The notes: generated by a model not told the origin, from the letters alone. A stretch of 55,785 nt of DNA from an uncultured Pelagibacteraceae bacterium (GCA_902550635.1 CACCZY010000004.1:1-55785); one strand, 5' to 3'. Counted from the stretch's first letter, positions 44,853 to 53,606 are shown. Numbers and translations are program-made.

Positions 44853-45764
44853 TTAATTGGTAAAAAAAGATCCTCTTATTCTTAACAATTCTCTGCTCAA
44901 ATTTTTGTTTTGCTTAAATGCTTTTCTTCCATGAAGCCAAAAATAATTATTAGCAACTATTATTGAGCCAACGGGTAATTTTGTTATTACTTTATTATTG
45001 CTTTCTTCTAAAGCATCAGAAAGTTTTTGTAAGAAATTTCCCTGATCCATATTATTTGGTTCGGGAAACTGATCTATATATGATATTTTTGGTCTACCTT
45101 TCTCGTCCTCAGTAAAAACTGGATGTTCTACTTTATAATGAACATTTTTACTTTTTGGTGATCCCCAAATAAAATTTTGTCTTCCTACTGGATCTTTTGA
45201 AAGTTCTTCACAATGTTCCCAATCATCTAAGTGTAATAAAGTTGTTTCTCCGCCTTCTGCATTTTTTTCTTCTAATTTAGTCATTAAAAGCCAGTCAGTT
45301 ACATCTTTCACGTAAGTTCCATCTGTATGTAGATCCATATTTATATAAGCTTTTCTCAAATAAGAATCGCTATGATCTTCATGTTTAACATGAAATCTTG
45401 CATAAAATTTTCCTGCCATAGAGTCATGATTTGGTATTCCAATGAGGTGGGTAACAGCTGTTGAAAGTTTAACTAAAAAAATATCATCTATTTTTTTATT
45501 TTCAGAATTAGTTTCAATAATAAAACAACCAGTTTCTCTTTCTTTAAGAATTGAATTAATTAAATTGCTAAGTTTATTTGAGGTTAAATCATCCAAACTT
45601 TTTGCAAGTGTAAACCTCGTAAATGGCTTGTATTCTAGTGCTGTAACATCAAATTTGTGAAAGGGAAAAATTAATTTATCAATTATTTGATCTTCTATTT
45701 TTACTTTGTAAATTCTTTTTGATTTTTCATGTTTTGAGATTTCGAAACCTGTTATTTTTTCCAT
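44853..45764 (-). CDS. Glutarate 2-hydroxylase (CsiD/GlaH family)
   Basis: A 303-residue Fe(II)/2-oxoglutarate-dependent oxygenase closely following E. coli CsiD (GlaH), which hydroxylates glutarate to L-2-hydroxyglutarate in lysine breakdown. Shared features are ALEYKPFTRF, KLSTAVTHLIG, DSYLRKAYINMDLHTDGTY (iron ligands His146, Asp148), LLHLDDWEHCE, ISYIDQF and NNYFWLHGR (distal iron His278), with RELLRIRG for 2-oxoglutarate. The ATG at 45764 is preferred over an upstream TTG. It overlaps the preceding gene by 13 bases. No 2-hydroxyglutarate oxidase gene (lhgO) is next to it. Confidence 0.85.
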   Translation of the reverse strand: MEKITGFEISKHEKSKRIYKVKIEDQIIDKLIFPFHKFDVTALEYKPFTRFTLAKSLDDLTSNKLSNLINSILKERETGCFIIETNSENKKIDDIFLVKLSTAVTHLIGIPNHDSMAGKFYARFHVKHEDHSDSYLRKAYINMDLHTDGTYVKDVTDWLLMTKLEEKNAEGGETTLLHLDDWEHCEELSKDPVGRQNFIWGSPKSKNVHYKVEHPVFTEDEKGRPKISYIDQFPEPNNMDQGNFLQKLSDALEESNNKVITKLPVGSIIVANNYFWLHGRKAFKQNKNLSRELLRIRGSFFTN

Positions 45765-46618
45765 TTTTTGAACCAACTCTCTTCTGCATATTCAGTTAGT
45801 TTATAAGTGCACCACTCATTTTTTCTGCCTTTGAGTAATTTTTTATGAGTGTACCTTGCTGGTATTTCATAATTTCCTGGAGGATTATTTCTTTTCTTTT
45901 GACCTAAAGCACATGCTATCTGCAATGGATCAAACGGTTCATCTGAAGTTGGAGTTAAATAAACCGAATCCTTTAGATCTGGGCAAGTAGGATCGTTGTG
46001 ATCATAAACTGCTTTTCCAAATTTTAGTGAGAGTTGTTGGCTAAGTATACCGACACCCATATGAGCTCCGTCTCTAACTCCTTTGGTGCAAGGCATGGCA
46101 AAACCATTGCCATGAAGTAATTCATGAATTGAAATTTTAGTAATTTGACCTGAGGCTCTTCCTATAAATAAATATCCATGATGGGGTCCCATTTGACCTC
46201 CGTCTCCACTAGCCGCATCCGTAAATGAGAAATACAATTTTTTTGGATTGTTAAATCCTTGTTTTTGCAAATAATAATCTGGATAATTTACATTCCAACC
46301 GCCTTTTTTTGCTTTTCGGTCCATTCTTGCAAATGAAACATCAAGCTTGCCATCTTTTCGGTAGTCAAACTTTAATCTTTGCTTATCGCCAGTCATTTTA
46401 AAAAATGTATCATCAATTTTTTTTACTTCTTTTTCTATCCAGCCGTTAATATCTCTTTCTTTATCTTTTGTATTTTTGGCTAATAAATAAATAAAGTGAA
46501 TTTGAAAATCATCATTTACATCGGGCTGATCTTCAAAATATCTTCCAGGTTTTTCGTCTGCAGCAAATAAATATGAACTAAATAAAGTAATTAGCAATGT
46601 TAATAATATTTTTTTCAT
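45752..46618 (-). CDS. Exported HExxH metallopeptidase-like protein
   Basis: A 288-residue protein with a signal peptide (cleavage near residue 19-20, FAA). A zinc-protease-like motif HELLHGNGF occupies residues 165-173, with His165, Glu166 and His169 as likely metal ligand, base and second ligand. The third metzincin ligand expected at position 175 is methionine, so the nearest pattern is HExxH-GF with a distant third ligand (His186 and later histidines available), as in M8-type peptidases. Four cysteines (Cys177 and later) could form disulfides. No family is recognised. It overlaps the upstream hydrolase gene by 4 bases. Confidence 0.6.
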   Translation of the reverse strand: MKKILLTLLITLFSSYLFAADEKPGRYFEDQPDVNDDFQIHFIYLLAKNTKDKERDINGWIEKEVKKIDDTFFKMTGDKQRLKFDYRKDGKLDVSFARMDRKAKKGGWNVNYPDYYLQKQGFNNPKKLYFSFTDAASGDGGQMGPHHGYLFIGRASGQITKISIHELLHGNGFAMPCTKGVRDGAHMGVGILSQQLSLKFGKAVYDHNDPTCPDLKDSVYLTPTSDEPFDPLQIACALGQKKRNNPPGNYEIPARYTHKKLLKGRKNEWCTYKLTEYAEESWFKKWKK

Positions 46619-47748
46619 AATAAGTTCTTCTTAAAAAAATTTATAAATTGAGGCATATATTCATCCATGTGGTCCCCGCCAACTGTAGCTCCTCTTTTAA
46701 GACATTTTTCTTTTTTTAAAATTTTAAATGTTTTTTTCCATAATTTTTTTGGTTCAACTTGCGCTGCTTCATAAAAAGCATCCATAGATGGAAAAAGTTT
46801 ATGTTTAGTTAACACCATATCAGGCCATTCATTTCCAACAACAAAACCATCATTATCAACAAAAAAAGCGGGACAATTATGAACTGTCATTGCTTGATAT
46901 CTTTTAGGTTTTTGACTGTAATGGAATCCATGATACCAACCTTTTTTTAAATCAATCTCAACTTTACCAGGTTCAGATTTAATTTTTTTTACATAATCTT
47001 CGCAATGATTTGGCAATGTATAGTCATCTGCTGCACCATGAACATAAAGTAATTTAGAATTTGATGTTAGTTCTGGCTTATCAAAGAAACCTGCAAGCTT
47101 ACATTCTGCTGCCTCAGGTAATATTGCATCAAATCCCCTTGTACCTTCCAAAAACAAAGATGTAAATTTTACATCTGCTAAAAAAAGACTGTTGTTTCCA
47201 CCTCGTGAATGTCCAGTAGTTCCAAACTTACCATTAGATCTTGGATGAGATTGTAATAACTTATATGCCATAATAGCATCTATAGCTCCATTAATAAGTG
47301 GAACTTTTGATTGATCTCTCCAAGTATCTCTTGCACCTCTATGACAAAAATTATCTATATACATTACTCCTATTCCTGCATCTAAAAGGTTTTTAGTGCC
47401 ATGGTAGACAAAGTCATTCCATGCATACTCACCAGGACCACCACTGCTATGTGTCCAAATAACTATTGGCACTTTATCTGAACCTTTTGGTAATTGTAGA
47501 TATCCTGTTATTTCAATTGGGTTATTTTTGTGAGCACCAATAAGAACGGTTCTTTGGTCAAAACCAGTGTAAGACTGAAATTTTATTAGCTCACCGCCTT
47601 TGGTATTTTTATTTTTTGAAACCCATTTGAGTGCAGATTTTTTTTTCGTACACTGTTTTTTTAGATCAAAATTTATATTTTTTGTAGAATGGGCATATAC
47701 ATTTGACGTGAAGAAAATTGTTATTAGTATTAAAATTAATTTTTTCAC
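46615..47748 (-). CDS. Exported alpha/beta-hydrolase (dienelactone-hydrolase-like)
   Basis: A 377-residue protein with a signal peptide (cleavage after VYA, about residue 19). The nucleophile elbow GHSRG places Ser181 as catalytic residue; HGAADDYTLP supplies Asp241/242 and WYHGFHY His273, completing a triad. VIWTHSSGGPGEY forms the oxyanion region. It should hydrolyse esters or lactones in the periplasm. It begins 3 bases after livF and its end overlaps the metallopeptidase-like gene, which ties it to the transporter operon. Confidence 0.75.
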   Translation of the reverse strand: MKKLILILITIFFTSNVYAHSTKNINFDLKKQCTKKKSALKWVSKNKNTKGGELIKFQSYTGFDQRTVLIGAHKNNPIEITGYLQLPKGSDKVPIVIWTHSSGGPGEYAWNDFVYHGTKNLLDAGIGVMYIDNFCHRGARDTWRDQSKVPLINGAIDAIMAYKLLQSHPRSNGKFGTTGHSRGGNNSLFLADVKFTSLFLEGTRGFDAILPEAAECKLAGFFDKPELTSNSKLLYVHGAADDYTLPNHCEDYVKKIKSEPGKVEIDLKKGWYHGFHYSQKPKRYQAMTVHNCPAFFVDNDGFVVGNEWPDMVLTKHKLFPSMDAFYEAAQVEPKKLWKKTFKILKKEKCLKRGATVGGDHMDEYMPQFINFFKKNLL

Positions 47749-47751
47749 TTC

Positions 47752-48537
47752 TTATCCACCTAAAAATAATCTACCGACGTCAGGATTATTTAATAAATCA
47801 TCACCTTTTCCTGCGATAGCAGTCTCTCCTGAAACTAAAACATATCCTATATCTGCAAATTCCAAACCTTTTTTTGCATTTTGTTCGACTAGAATAATTG
47901 TTTTTTTTTCATTTTGCTGAAGATCTCTTAATATTTCAAAGACCATTTGAATATATCTAGGTTCTAAACCGATGGATGGTTCATCCACTAATAAAACTGA
48001 AGGTTTCATAACTAGAGCTCTAGAAATTTCTAATAATCTTCTTTCTCCGCCTGATAAAACTTTTGCAGGTTGATTTCTTCTATTTCTTAATCTTTCATAT
48101 TTTTGTAAAATCTTTTCTGCTTCCTGGTAAGACTCTTCAGTTTTATCTTTTATATATCCTCCCATTAGTAAATTTTCTTCGACGGTCATATCTGGAAAAA
48201 CTGAGTTATCTTGTAAGATATATGCTATTCCATAATTTTTTAATTTTTCTGCAGGTGTTTGATTAGTTATATCTTTGCCATCTATTTCTATTTTTCCTTT
48301 AAATATATTTGTAAATCCATAAATTGAATGAAGTATTGTCGATTTACCTGCTCCATTTGGACCAATTAAGCAAAGTGATTGCGCTTTGCTTACAAACAAA
48401 TCTAAATTGTGCAGGATTTCCATCTTGCCATAACCTGCTGATAGGTTGCTAATAGTCAAATGAACATTTGATGGTGAAAGTTTTTTTAAATCCTCTGCTT
48501 GTGGGGCTTTTCCAAGAACTGAATATTGATCTGACAT
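47752..48537 (-). CDS. livF: Liv-type ABC transporter ATPase (LivF), second system
   Basis: A 261-residue ATPase with a 25-residue N-terminal extension before ISNLSAGYGKMEIL. Walker A GPNGAGKST, signature LSGGERRLLEISRAL, Walker B VLLVDEPSIGL and the LivF-type ending LVEQNAKKGLEFA are present. It starts on the last base of livG. Confidence 0.93.
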   Translation of the reverse strand: MSDQYSVLGKAPQAEDLKKLSPSNVHLTISNLSAGYGKMEILHNLDLFVSKAQSLCLIGPNGAGKSTILHSIYGFTNIFKGKIEIDGKDITNQTPAEKLKNYGIAYILQDNSVFPDMTVEENLLMGGYIKDKTEESYQEAEKILQKYERLRNRRNQPAKVLSGGERRLLEISRALVMKPSVLLVDEPSIGLEPRYIQMVFEILRDLQQNEKKTIILVEQNAKKGLEFADIGYVLVSGETAIAGKGDDLLNNPDVGRLFLGG

Positions 48538-49277
48538 TACTGTGCTCCTAAATAAGCATCTATAACACGCTTATCGTTTTTAATTTCTTCCGGCGTTCCG
48601 TTTGCTAAAAGTTGTCCATGAGCTAAACAAAAAATATTTTGTGCTAATGACATTATTACTCTCATATTGTGCTCAATAACTAAAAGAGTAATTCCAAATT
48701 CCTTATTTACCTTAATTAATCTATCTATAATTCCGTTGATTAAAGTTGGATTAATTCCTGCAGTTGGCTCATCAAGTAATAACATTTTTGGCTCATTCAT
48801 TAATGCCATAGCTAATTCTAAAAGTTTTTGTTGTCCAAATGATAGATCTCCTGCTCTTAATTTTCTCTTTTGATATAAACCAACAAAATTTAATAAGTTT
48901 TCTGCCTTATCGTTTAACTCTTTAGGTATTTTTGAAAAAACTGATAATAAACCTTCTTTATCAGTTTTGTGACTAATCAACATATTATCTATGCAGTTTA
49001 ATTTTCCATAGATTCTGGTTTGTTGAAAAGTTCTTAATAATCCTAGTTTTGCTACAACTGGAATTGGTAATTGTGAAACTTCTGTTCCGTTAAATTTAAT
49101 TGATCCCTTGTCAATTGGATGCGTTCCAACAATTGAATTAAATAAAGTTGTTTTCCCAGAACCATTCGGACCTATCAAGCCGACAATTGATCCTTGTTGA
49201 ACAGACATTGATATGTCAACGTTTGCTTTAACACCTCCAAAAAATTTACTTACATTATTTACTTCTAAAATACTCAT
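48537..49277 (-). CDS. livG: Liv-type ABC transporter ATPase (LivG), second system
   Basis: A 246-residue ATPase with Walker A GPNGSGKTT, LLRTFQQTRIYGKLNCIDNM, signature LSFGQQKLLELAMAL (an LSFGQ form, as usual for LivG), Walker B MLLLDEPTAGI and H-loop LVIEHNMRVI. It overlaps the end of livM by 4 bases. Confidence 0.93.
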   Translation of the reverse strand: MSILEVNNVSKFFGGVKANVDISMSVQQGSIVGLIGPNGSGKTTLFNSIVGTHPIDKGSIKFNGTEVSQLPIPVVAKLGLLRTFQQTRIYGKLNCIDNMLISHKTDKEGLLSVFSKIPKELNDKAENLLNFVGLYQKRKLRAGDLSFGQQKLLELAMALMNEPKMLLLDEPTAGINPTLINGIIDRLIKVNKEFGITLLVIEHNMRVIMSLAQNIFCLAHGQLLANGTPEEIKNDKRVIDAYLGAQ

Positions 49278-50330
49278 TTTAAAATTACTTGTGCCTTTCT
49301 ATCTGCTTCATCAACTACTTCTCCAAATTTTTCAGGATATTTTTCTCTCAACCATCCCATAATTCCTTCCGGGAAAAAAACAACGATAACAACAATTAAA
49401 ACTCCTAATGCAACATACTGCCATCCTAAAAAGAAAGTCCAAAATCCTTCTTTAAAAATATGAAATACTGTAGCTCCAATAACCGGTCCCCATAACGTTC
49501 CTTTTCCGCCAAGTATTGCCATCAGTACCATGAACACGCCGAATGTTGGTCCAGCAAAAGCTACTTCAATAGGTTCAATGTAACCAACCATGTTTCCCAT
49601 TAATCCCCCTGCCATTCCAACAAAGAATGCTGAAACCATCCAGCCAATAATTTTGTATCTCATTGTATAAATTCCCATTGCTTCAGCTTTATCTTCGTTG
49701 TCTCTAATTGCATTTAGAACTAATCCAAATCTTGTTGAGTAAGCCCATTTTAAAAATATAAAAGTTGCTATTACTAAAATAAAACAAACGAAATAAAAGA
49801 ATTCTGATCTAAATTCTGTATGTCCTATATTTTTTGGCCAGGGTGGCATTGTCATTCCTTGACCAGCTCCAATTAATTCTATTCCACCAGCTATTTCACC
49901 TGCTGCAATTCCAAGACCTAATGTACAAATTGCAAAATAATGTCCTCTTAGTCCAAGAATTCCATAACCAATTAATCCAGCGATTATCATTGGAACTATT
50001 CCTGCTAAAATTAATCCAACAAAAAAAACCTTGAAAATATTGTGATGGTGTATGAACAAATGTTTTCTCCCCTCCTGCTTCTGTCCATTCAGCTAAAGGA
50101 AAAAACATTCCTATTTGAATACTGGCGCACAAATACATTCCGACACCAAAAAAGAGTATATTTCCAAAAGTGTTATAGCCCATCTGTCCACCTTGAACAT
50201 CCCAAGTCATTGCAAGTACAATTAATATCCACAAAAAGGATATCTGGAGTTTATAAGCAGGAAATAGATATGGTGCGGCTAAACCGAAAATCAAAATAAC
50301 AGCATATAGAATTAAATTATTTTTTTTCAT
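49274..50330 (-). CDS. livM: LivM-type permease, second system, split by a single-base frameshift
   Basis: Two overlapping frames make one gene. The first, from ATG at 50330, encodes ISFLWILIVLAMTWDVQGGQ, MGYNTFGNILFFGVG and so on to about SQYFQG; it then turns to nonsense. The second continues from FFVGLILAGIVPMII to the end at 49274 with LRGHYFAICTLGLG and NAIRDNEDKAEAMG, the LivM loop. The switch is at a run of eight A (plus 50021-50028; T on the coding strand). Seven would give one 351-residue LivM. It is either a sequencing error, a real mutation, or slippage during transcription. All neighbours are intact. Confidence 0.85.
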
Positions 50331-50331
50331 T

Positions 50332-51348
50332 TTAAAAATCTATTATTTTCTTAGAGTCATCTTTCATTATAAATTCTGCTTGTTTTTCAGAAACTAATTT
50401 TACAGATTTGAAACCATCAATTTTTTCTATAAACTCATTAAGTTTTTTTCTACTTCTTTTGCTCATCTTCATGCCTGGTGCATTAACACCAACATCAATT
50501 ATTATTTCCGCTCCATTTGCGAACGCATTAATATAACTTGATAAAACTTTACATTTACCAATCATCGCTTCTGTAACCCAAATAGGTTTTTTGATATTTA
50601 AACTTTTTAATAAACTGGAGAATTCATCTACCCAAAATTCTTTATCGCACTTTCCATCGGGAGGAGTTATGTGGTGTATAGCGGCTATATCAAAATGATT
50701 TTTTATTTTTGGTAAAGCTGATTTCCAATATTTTTTATTCTCAGGAAACATCCCTGCTGCACCAGCCATAATAATAACTGCATCTGTTTGTTTTGATTTA
50801 ATTAATTTTGATGAAAAATTAAAAATTTCTACAAAGTCATCTTCTGTTCCTTTAAAAAACATTTTAAATTCGGGCTCATTCATTATTTGCCAATGAATAA
50901 TAGGTTTAGTTAAACCTGGCATATCATTTTTGCCATCACCATCGTAACGATCTACTAATTTTATAAGAAAATTTTTATAATCTTCCATTGAACAAGGTTT
51001 GCTCAAATATTTTGTAAATTTTCTTCCAAATGGGCTTCTAGCTTTTTTTCTCTTACATGATTTCTGTTCCCAATTTGCATGAGGCCAAATAGTTGCTATG
51101 GTTTTTTGATTATGTTCTTGTGCATAAACAATATATTTATCTGCTGCTTCCCAGGAAAAAACTCCTTTTTCTCTCTCAATTCCATTCCATATAAAAGGTC
51201 CAGGATGAGGTCTTACCCACTGATTGTCTTTTCCTCTCATTCTTTCATCTCTTAACTCTGTTAAGTCTCCAAATCTTGATTCAGCTACTGCCCACTTAGA
51301 AATTATGAGTGACATAGTAATAAAAAAAATAAATTGAATTTTTTTCAT
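50332..51348 (-). CDS. Exported glycoside-hydrolase-like (TIM-barrel) protein
   Basis: A 338-residue protein with a signal peptide (cleavage after WAVA, about residue 22). WQIMNEPEF contains the NEP motif of clan GH-A, with Glu158 as probable acid/base, and KPIWVTEAMIG gives Glu260 as probable nucleophile; FSWEAADKYIVYAQ and the strand VIIMAGAAGMFPE fit the barrel. The substrate is unknown, and several cysteines suggest disulfides. It sits inside the ABC operon between livH (overlap 4 bases) and livM (1 base gap), which suggests that it prepares the solute for uptake. Confidence 0.7.
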   Translation of the reverse strand: MKKIQFIFFITMSLIISKWAVAESRFGDLTELRDERMRGKDNQWVRPHPGPFIWNGIEREKGVFSWEAADKYIVYAQEHNQKTIATIWPHANWEQKSCKRKKARSPFGRKFTKYLSKPCSMEDYKNFLIKLVDRYDGDGKNDMPGLTKPIIHWQIMNEPEFKMFFKGTEDDFVEIFNFSSKLIKSKQTDAVIIMAGAAGMFPENKKYWKSALPKIKNHFDIAAIHHITPPDGKCDKEFWVDEFSSLLKSLNIKKPIWVTEAMIGKCKVLSSYINAFANGAEIIIDVGVNAPGMKMSKRSRKKLNEFIEKIDGFKSVKLVSEKQAEFIMKDDSKKIIDF

Positions 51349-52238
51349 TTTAGATACTCTCTTTTTTTAGATAATTTAAATCTCCTATAAACAAGAATTA
51401 AAACTAAAAGTAAAAATACTGAGCCAATTCTAAATTCTGTTCCTAGTATATAATCAGCAAATTCTTCAAAAACCCCTAATCCCATGCCAGATAAAGCAAC
51501 GCCTGGTAAATTACCAAGTCCTGCAACAATAACTATCATGAAAGATCTGACTGTGTATGGAAGGCCAACATAAGGATGTAAGGTAAAAGTTATTGCAATT
51601 AATGAGCCTGCAACACCACAAAGTGCTGCATTTATTCCAAAAGTTGCTGCATAAACTTTTTCTGTATCTACACCCAAAATTTTTGCTGCTCTTGCATTTT
51701 GAGCAGTTGCTCTTATTGCTCTACCTAATTTTGATTTACGCATATACATAACTAATCCAATAGCAAAAACAATACTAACAATCGCTGCAAATATTTTTGC
51801 ATTTGGAAGTGTTACCATACCTTCAAAAAACATGGTTGTTCCAAAATTTGATTGCGCTACAACTACATCTGAACCAAAAATAAAATTCATTAATTGTTGA
51901 GTTAAAATACTAATTCCAAATGTTGCTAGAATTGAAATAAATAAATCCCTGTCTACAACTTTATTAATTACTAACTTGTATAAACCCCATCCAACAAAGT
52001 ACATAATTATAGGTGAAACTATTATTCCAAATCCTGGATGAATTCCCATCATATACATAAAATAGGCAACATACCCGCCCATAATTACAAGTTCTCCTTG
52101 AGCAATATTAATTATATTCATAACACCCCATTGGAGTGCCATTCCATAAGCAATTAATGCAAATAGAATTCCTAAAAGAATTCCATCTAAGGATGCTTGC
52201 ACCATTAGTATAGGTGCTTGAAAAATCAATAAGTCCAT
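51345..52238 (-). CDS. livH: LivH-type permease, second system
   Basis: A 297-residue permease starting MDLLIFQAPILMVQASLDG, with ALQWGVMNIINIAQGE (the LivH start region), RAIRATAQNARAAKILGVD (cytoplasmic loop) and AGLGNLPGVALSG. A longer frame is open to 52271, but its first 11 codons are the terminator-like hairpin, so the ATG at 52238 is chosen. The ATG directly follows the U-run of that hairpin. Confidence 0.92.
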   Translation of the reverse strand: MDLLIFQAPILMVQASLDGILLGILFALIAYGMALQWGVMNIINIAQGELVIMGGYVAYFMYMMGIHPGFGIIVSPIIMYFVGWGLYKLVINKVVDRDLFISILATFGISILTQQLMNFIFGSDVVVAQSNFGTTMFFEGMVTLPNAKIFAAIVSIVFAIGLVMYMRKSKLGRAIRATAQNARAAKILGVDTEKVYAATFGINAALCGVAGSLIAITFTLHPYVGLPYTVRSFMIVIVAGLGNLPGVALSGMGLGVFEEFADYILGTEFRIGSVFLLLVLILVYRRFKLSKKREYLK

Positions 52239-52270
52239 AAAAAAAAATGCCCCCGAATATATCGAGGGCA
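52239..52270 (-). terminator. Intrinsic-terminator-like hairpin between the binding-protein gene and livH
   Basis: On the minus strand TGCCCTCGA and TCGGGGGCA form a 9-pair stem (one U-G pair) with a 5-base loop, followed by nine U (plus 52239-52247) that end at the livH ATG. The stem starts 15 bases after the binding-protein stop. It should stop most transcripts after the binding-protein gene and let some pass. Confidence 0.8.
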
Positions 52271-52285
52271 AATAAAATTTATTTT

Positions 52286-53521
52286 TTATCTTTCAGACCA
52301 CTTAGGTACTGGATGTACTAACTCAGCTGATGCCCATTTAGTTGGGGCTACAACTTTGTTTTCACATTTATCACCTTCGCATCTTACTTGAAACAACACC
52401 ATTGGTTTGGCTATGTTTTGACCTGCAGGACTAAACTTTATGTTTCCATAAAAAGTCTGCATTTCAGTTTTTGCTAACGCATCTCTTACTTTATCCTTAT
52501 CTAAAGAGTTTGCTCTTTCAAAAGCATCTTTCCATACTAATAAAGCGGCCGAAGACTCTGCTGCTTGATATGGAGGATTATATCCGAACTGAGCTTTAAA
52601 TTCTTTGTCATACTTCATTCCATCTCCAAAGTATTTATCTTTGTAAGAAAGTGATTTATGCCATTGAGCTGCACATAGTGCATACTCTGAATTTTTACCA
52701 TGTTGTTTGGCTAGTTTAGATGCATCACAGTGCGTCATCGCTAACATCTTAACATCAACTTTCATTTCGGCTATTTGTCTAATTGCAGTCAAAGCTCCTT
52801 TTGAGTGACCTGATACAACTAATACATCTGGCTTAGTAGCTTTTACCTTAGCCAATGTTGCAGCCATATCATTTAACTCTTTTGGAAGCTTGTCATCTAT
52901 AATTATCTTAGATCCAGTTCTTTTTGATGCTTCTACAACACCTATTCTAACGTCTTGTGAAAAAGCATCTTGTTCGAATGCCATTGCAATTTTAACTGGT
53001 TTTCCACCATTTTTTTCAACCGCAAGATCAATAGCAACTTCTAGATACTGATTAGCAGCTGACAAAACTGCAAAAAGATATTTATAACCTTTTGTAAATA
53101 AAGATCTTGATGCGCCATTAGCTTCAACCATAGGAATTTTATTTTCCTCTGTAACCGGCGCTATAGCTTTTGTTAAACCAGAACTATATGGTCCTAACAT
53201 ATATTGAACACCATCTTGTTTAATTAATCTTTCTGCAAGTTGAGCTGCTCTTCCAGAATTTGACTCATCATCATAATAAATAATGTCAAATTTGTAAGTT
53301 TTACCACCAACTTTTATACCACCCATGCTGTTTATTCTTTCAACAGCAAAGTTATATCCATTTTTTGTATGTTCCCCATTGGTAGAGTATTTTCCAGTCA
53401 AGGAAACAGCTGCACCTAAAATAATTTTATCACCAACAACTTTAGCTAAAGAAATTGAGGATGATGATAATATAAGTGCTATTGCAGAAACAAATGTAAT
53501 TAAAATGTTTTTTATTTTCAT
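52286..53521 (-). CDS. Liv-type ABC transporter solute-binding protein
   Basis: A 411-residue periplasmic protein with a signal peptide (cleavage after ISLA, about residue 26). The mature start VVGDKIILGAAVSLTGKYS, core GAAVSLTGKYS, and YYDDESNSGRAAQLAERLI are family features of the LivJ/amide-urea binding group. It is preceded by a strong GAGGGG site (53528-53533). It is the only Liv-type binding protein in the window and heads the second system. The ligand may be an amino acid, amide or sugar-related compound; the latter is suggested only by the GH-like gene. Confidence 0.92.
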   Translation of the reverse strand: MKIKNILITFVSAIALILSSSSISLAKVVGDKIILGAAVSLTGKYSTNGEHTKNGYNFAVERINSMGGIKVGGKTYKFDIIYYDDESNSGRAAQLAERLIKQDGVQYMLGPYSSGLTKAIAPVTEENKIPMVEANGASRSLFTKGYKYLFAVLSAANQYLEVAIDLAVEKNGGKPVKIAMAFEQDAFSQDVRIGVVEASKRTGSKIIIDDKLPKELNDMAATLAKVKATKPDVLVVSGHSKGALTAIRQIAEMKVDVKMLAMTHCDASKLAKQHGKNSEYALCAAQWHKSLSYKDKYFGDGMKYDKEFKAQFGYNPPYQAAESSAALLVWKDAFERANSLDKDKVRDALAKTEMQTFYGNIKFSPAGQNIAKPMVLFQVRCEGDKCENKVVAPTKWASAELVHPVPKWSER

Positions 53522-53606
53522 TTATTTCCCCTCTTATTAATTAATTAATACTTTATTAAACTAAGAAATTGGTTTTATTGCAAGCAACAGTATTAATATT
53601 TTGTAT

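Noticed and set aside
52239-52271. Longer livH start at 52271
   Set aside because: The extra codons are the terminator hairpin and its U-run; the family N-terminus starts at 52238.
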